Below, one piece after another: positions 62,055 to 64,000 of a stretch of 64,000 nt of DNA (position 1 is its first letter; the number at the start of each line of letters is the position of its first letter). The notes below the pieces were generated by a model that saw only the letters and a program-made list of their open reading frames with translations, was not told the origin of the DNA and did no database searches. The stretch spans positions 355,303,234 through 355,367,233 of the forward strand of contig NC_064622.1 of assembly GCF_023898315.1 (NCBI RefSeq), in the 5' to 3' direction. The position numbers were made by a program, and so were the translations under genes. The DNA is from Schistocerca nitens (Eukaryota > Arthropoda > Insecta > Orthoptera > Acrididae).

Positions 62055-62985
62055 CACTGAAGAGCCAAAGAAATTGGTACACCTACCTAGTATCACGTTG
62101 GGTCTGGGCGAGCACGCAGAAGTGCCGCAACACGACGTAGCATGGACTTTACTGGTGTCTGAAGTAGAGCTGGAGGGAACTGACACCATGAATCCTGAAG
62201 GGCTGTTCATAAATCCATAAGAGTACGAGAGGATGGAGATCTCTTCTGAACAGCACATTGCAAGGCATCCCAGATATGCTCAATAATGTTGTCTGGGGAG
62301 TTTGGTGGCCAGCGGAAGTGTCGGAAGTCTTGAAACTCAGAAGAGTGTTCCTGGAGCCACACTAGCAATTCTGGACGTGTGGGGTGTCGCAATGTCCTGC
62401 TGTAATTACCCAAGTCCGTCGGAATGCACAGTGGACATGAATGGATGCAGGTGATCAGACAGGATGCTTACGTACTTGCGACATGTCAGAGTCGTATCTA
62501 AACGTATCAGGGTCCCGTATCACTTCAGCTGCACGTCCCACATCATTGCAGAGCCTCCACCAGCTTGAACAGTCTCCTGCTGACACGCATGGTTCATGGA
62601 TTCATGAGGCTGTTCCATACCTGTACACGTCCCTCCGCTCGATACAATTTGAAACGAGACTCGTCCGACCAGGCAACATGTTTTCAGTCATCAACAGTCT
62701 AATGTCGGTGCTGACTGGCCCAGGCGAAGCGTAAAGCCTTGTGTCGTGCAGTCATCAAAGGTACACGAGTAGTGCGTCTTCGGCTCCGAAAGCCCATGTC
62801 GATGATGTTGAATGGTTCTCACGCTGACACTTGTTGATGGCCCAGAACTGCAGAAATTTGCGGAAGGGTTGCACTTCTGTCACGTTGAACGATTCTCTTC
62901 AGTCTTCGTTCGTCCCGTTCTTGCCGGATCTTTTTCCCGGCAGGAGCGATGTCGGAGATTTGCTGTTTTACCAGATTCCTGGAAT
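62055..62985 (-). pseudogene. Tc1-like element, antisense, cut by RTE insertion
   Basis: Starts after TA (62053-62054) with CACTGAAGAGCCAAAGAAAT and reads inward on the minus strand: NSPDNIIEHIWDALQCAVQK (third block with Glu), then ETDESRFK-like first block in complement near 62660. The N-terminal HTH remains lie near 62760-62980. The other end is replaced at about 62990 by the RTE tail. Frames are broken. Confidence 0.85.
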
Positions 62986-62989
62986 TCGT

Positions 62990-64000
62990 GGTTGTTGTTG
63001 TATGTTGTGGTCTTCAGTCCTGAGACTGGTTTGATGCAGCTCTCCATGCTACTCTATCCTGAGCAAGCTTCTTCATCTCCCAGTACCTACTGCAACCTAC
63101 ATCCTTCTGAATCTGCTTAGTGTATTCATCTCTTGGTCTCCCTCTACGATTTTTACCCTCCACGCTGCCCTCCAATGCTAAATTTGTGATCCCTTGATGC
63201 CTCAAAACATGTCCTACCAACCGATCCCTTCTTCTAGTCAAGTTGTGCCACAAACTTCTCTTCTCCCCAATCCTATTCAATACCTCCTCATTAGTTACGT
63301 GATCTACCCACCATATCTTCAGCATTCTTCTGTAGCACCACATTTCGAAAGCTTCTATTCTCTTCTTGTCCAAACTGGTTATCATCCATGTTTCACTTCC
63401 ATACATGGCTACACTCCATACAAATACTTTCAGAAACGACTTCCTGACACTTAAATCTATACTCGATGTTAACAAATTTCTCTTCTTCAGAAACGCCTTC
63501 CTTGCCATTGTCAGTCTACATTTTATATCCTCTCTACTTCGACCGTCATCAGTTATTTTACTCCCTAAATAGCAAAACTCCTTTACTACTTTCAGTGTCT
63601 CATTTCCTAATCTAATCCCCTCAGCATCACCCGATTTAATTTGACATTCCATTATCCTCGTTTTGCTTTTGTTGATGTTCATCTTATATCCTCCTTTCAA
63701 GACACTGTCTATTCCGTTGAACTGCTCTTCCAAGTCCTTTGCTGTCTCTGACAGAATTACAATGTCATCGGCGAACCTCAAAGTTTTTACTTCTTCTCCA
63801 TGAATTTTAATACCTACTCCGAATTTTTCTAATGTTTCCTTTACTGCTTGCTCAATATACAGATTGAATAACATCGGGGAGAGGCTACAACCCTGTCTCA
63901 CTCCTTTCCCAACCACTGCTTCCCTTTCATGCCCCTCGACTCTTATAACTGCCATCTGGTTTCTGTACAAATTGTAAATAGCCTTTCGCTCCCTGTATTT
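62990..64000 (-). mobile_element. RTE LINE 3' end, running off the window
   Basis: Starts with the (TTG)n complement of the tail and continues through the 3' UTR into the ORF. Over its length it is nearly identical to 30560-31570. Inserted into the Tc1-like element on its left. The rest lies beyond 64000. Confidence 0.94.
63014..64000 (-). CDS. RTE reverse transcriptase, C-terminal 329 codons (partial)
   Basis: The open frame comes in from beyond the window edge and ends AASNQSQD. It holds RQGCSLSPMLFNLY, FADDIVIL (catalytic FADD), KTRIMECQIKSGD (one codon fewer than MECSRIKSGD in the 30-kb copy) and the long C-terminal region with RMLKIWWVDHVTNEEVLNR. No stop is present in the visible part. 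Whether the whole ORF is intact cannot be told from here. Confidence 0.92.
   Translation of the reverse strand, partial: KYRERKAIYNLYRNQMAVIRVEGHEREAVVGKGVRQGCSLSPMLFNLYIEQAVKETLEKFGVGIKIHGEEVKTLRFADDIVILSETAKDLEEQFNGIDSVLKGGYKMNINKSKTRIMECQIKSGDAEGIRLGNETLKVVKEFCYLGSKITDDGRSREDIKCRLTMARKAFLKKRNLLTSSIDLSVRKSFLKVFVWSVAMYGSETWMITSLDKKRIEAFEMWCYRRMLKIWWVDHVTNEEVLNRIGEKRSLWHNLTRRRDRLVGHVLRHQGITNLALEGSVEGKNRRGRPRDEYTKQIQKDVGCSRYWEMKKLAQDRVAWRAASNQSQD

Overview
The window reads as nuclear DNA of a large, repeat-rich insect genome. The tRNA-derived SINE tails seen here, ending near CTCAGAGCCATTTGAA, are ones I associate with orthopterans such as the locust genus Schistocerca. That assignment is from memory and untested. 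Nothing looks bacterial: there are no operons, no Shine-Dalgarno spacing and no CRISPR. Almost everything recognisable is a transposable element or its remains.

Layout. 1-5.4 kb: SINE tail, a hAT-like transposase pseudogene split by two SINEs, and an unclassified repeat with internal sub-repeats. 5.4-8.7 kb: a Tc1-like relic, then a mariner-superfamily element with about 290-bp terminal inverted repeats. 9-16.2 kb: old CR1-like LINE remains, a Tc1-like relic carrying a large CR1-like insertion and a SINE, a further mariner-like relic and an antisense Tc1 end. 16.9-17.3 kb: the only convincing spliced-gene-like exon. 17.7-21.1 kb: a long inverted repeat, a dead mariner, a Tc1 N-terminus and an antisense mariner with broken frame. 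21-25.2 kb: antisense CR1-like relics, a 0.6-kb tandem duplication and a three-level nested insertion. 25.2-26.4 kb: a GC-rich single-copy-looking stretch and a near-perfect 134-bp-arm inverted repeat with a hammerhead-like core. 26.5-30.5 kb: Tc1 relic, SINEs and a cluster of palindromic AGTAACGAA..TTCGTTACT motifs. 30.6-33.8 kb: a full-length RTE-type LINE on the minus strand with an intact 987-codon ORF and an 11-bp target duplication. 33.9-41 kb: foldback element, Tc1 relics, LINE ends and SINEs. 41.1-42.5 kb: an intact Tc1-like element. 43.2-44.8 kb: a GC-rich patch and an inverted repeat broken by a nested RTE and SINE. 45-50.2 kb: mariner/IS630-like relics around one intact element (46.2-47.5 kb). 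50.5-54 kb: an old LINE and SINEs. 54.05-58.26 kb: a nearly full-length CR1-like LINE with an SGNH-like ORF1 and an ORF2 broken at two places. 58.8-63 kb: Tc1-like elements, one of which hosts an intact mariner (59.9-61.3 kb). 63-64 kb: the 3' end of a second RTE copy running off the window.

How the parts relate. RTE- and CR1-type LINEs encode endonuclease/reverse transcriptase. The SINEs carry no protein and must be mobilised by some LINE in trans. The Tc1/mariner copies move by DDE/D transposases at TA targets. Target-site duplications let many insertions be ordered in time: SINEs are repeatedly the youngest layer, inserted into DNA transposons and LINEs. I count four transposase or reverse-transcriptase genes that look complete by eye (RTE, mariner, Tc1-like, mariner-like). 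No ordinary host gene is demonstrated apart from one candidate exon.
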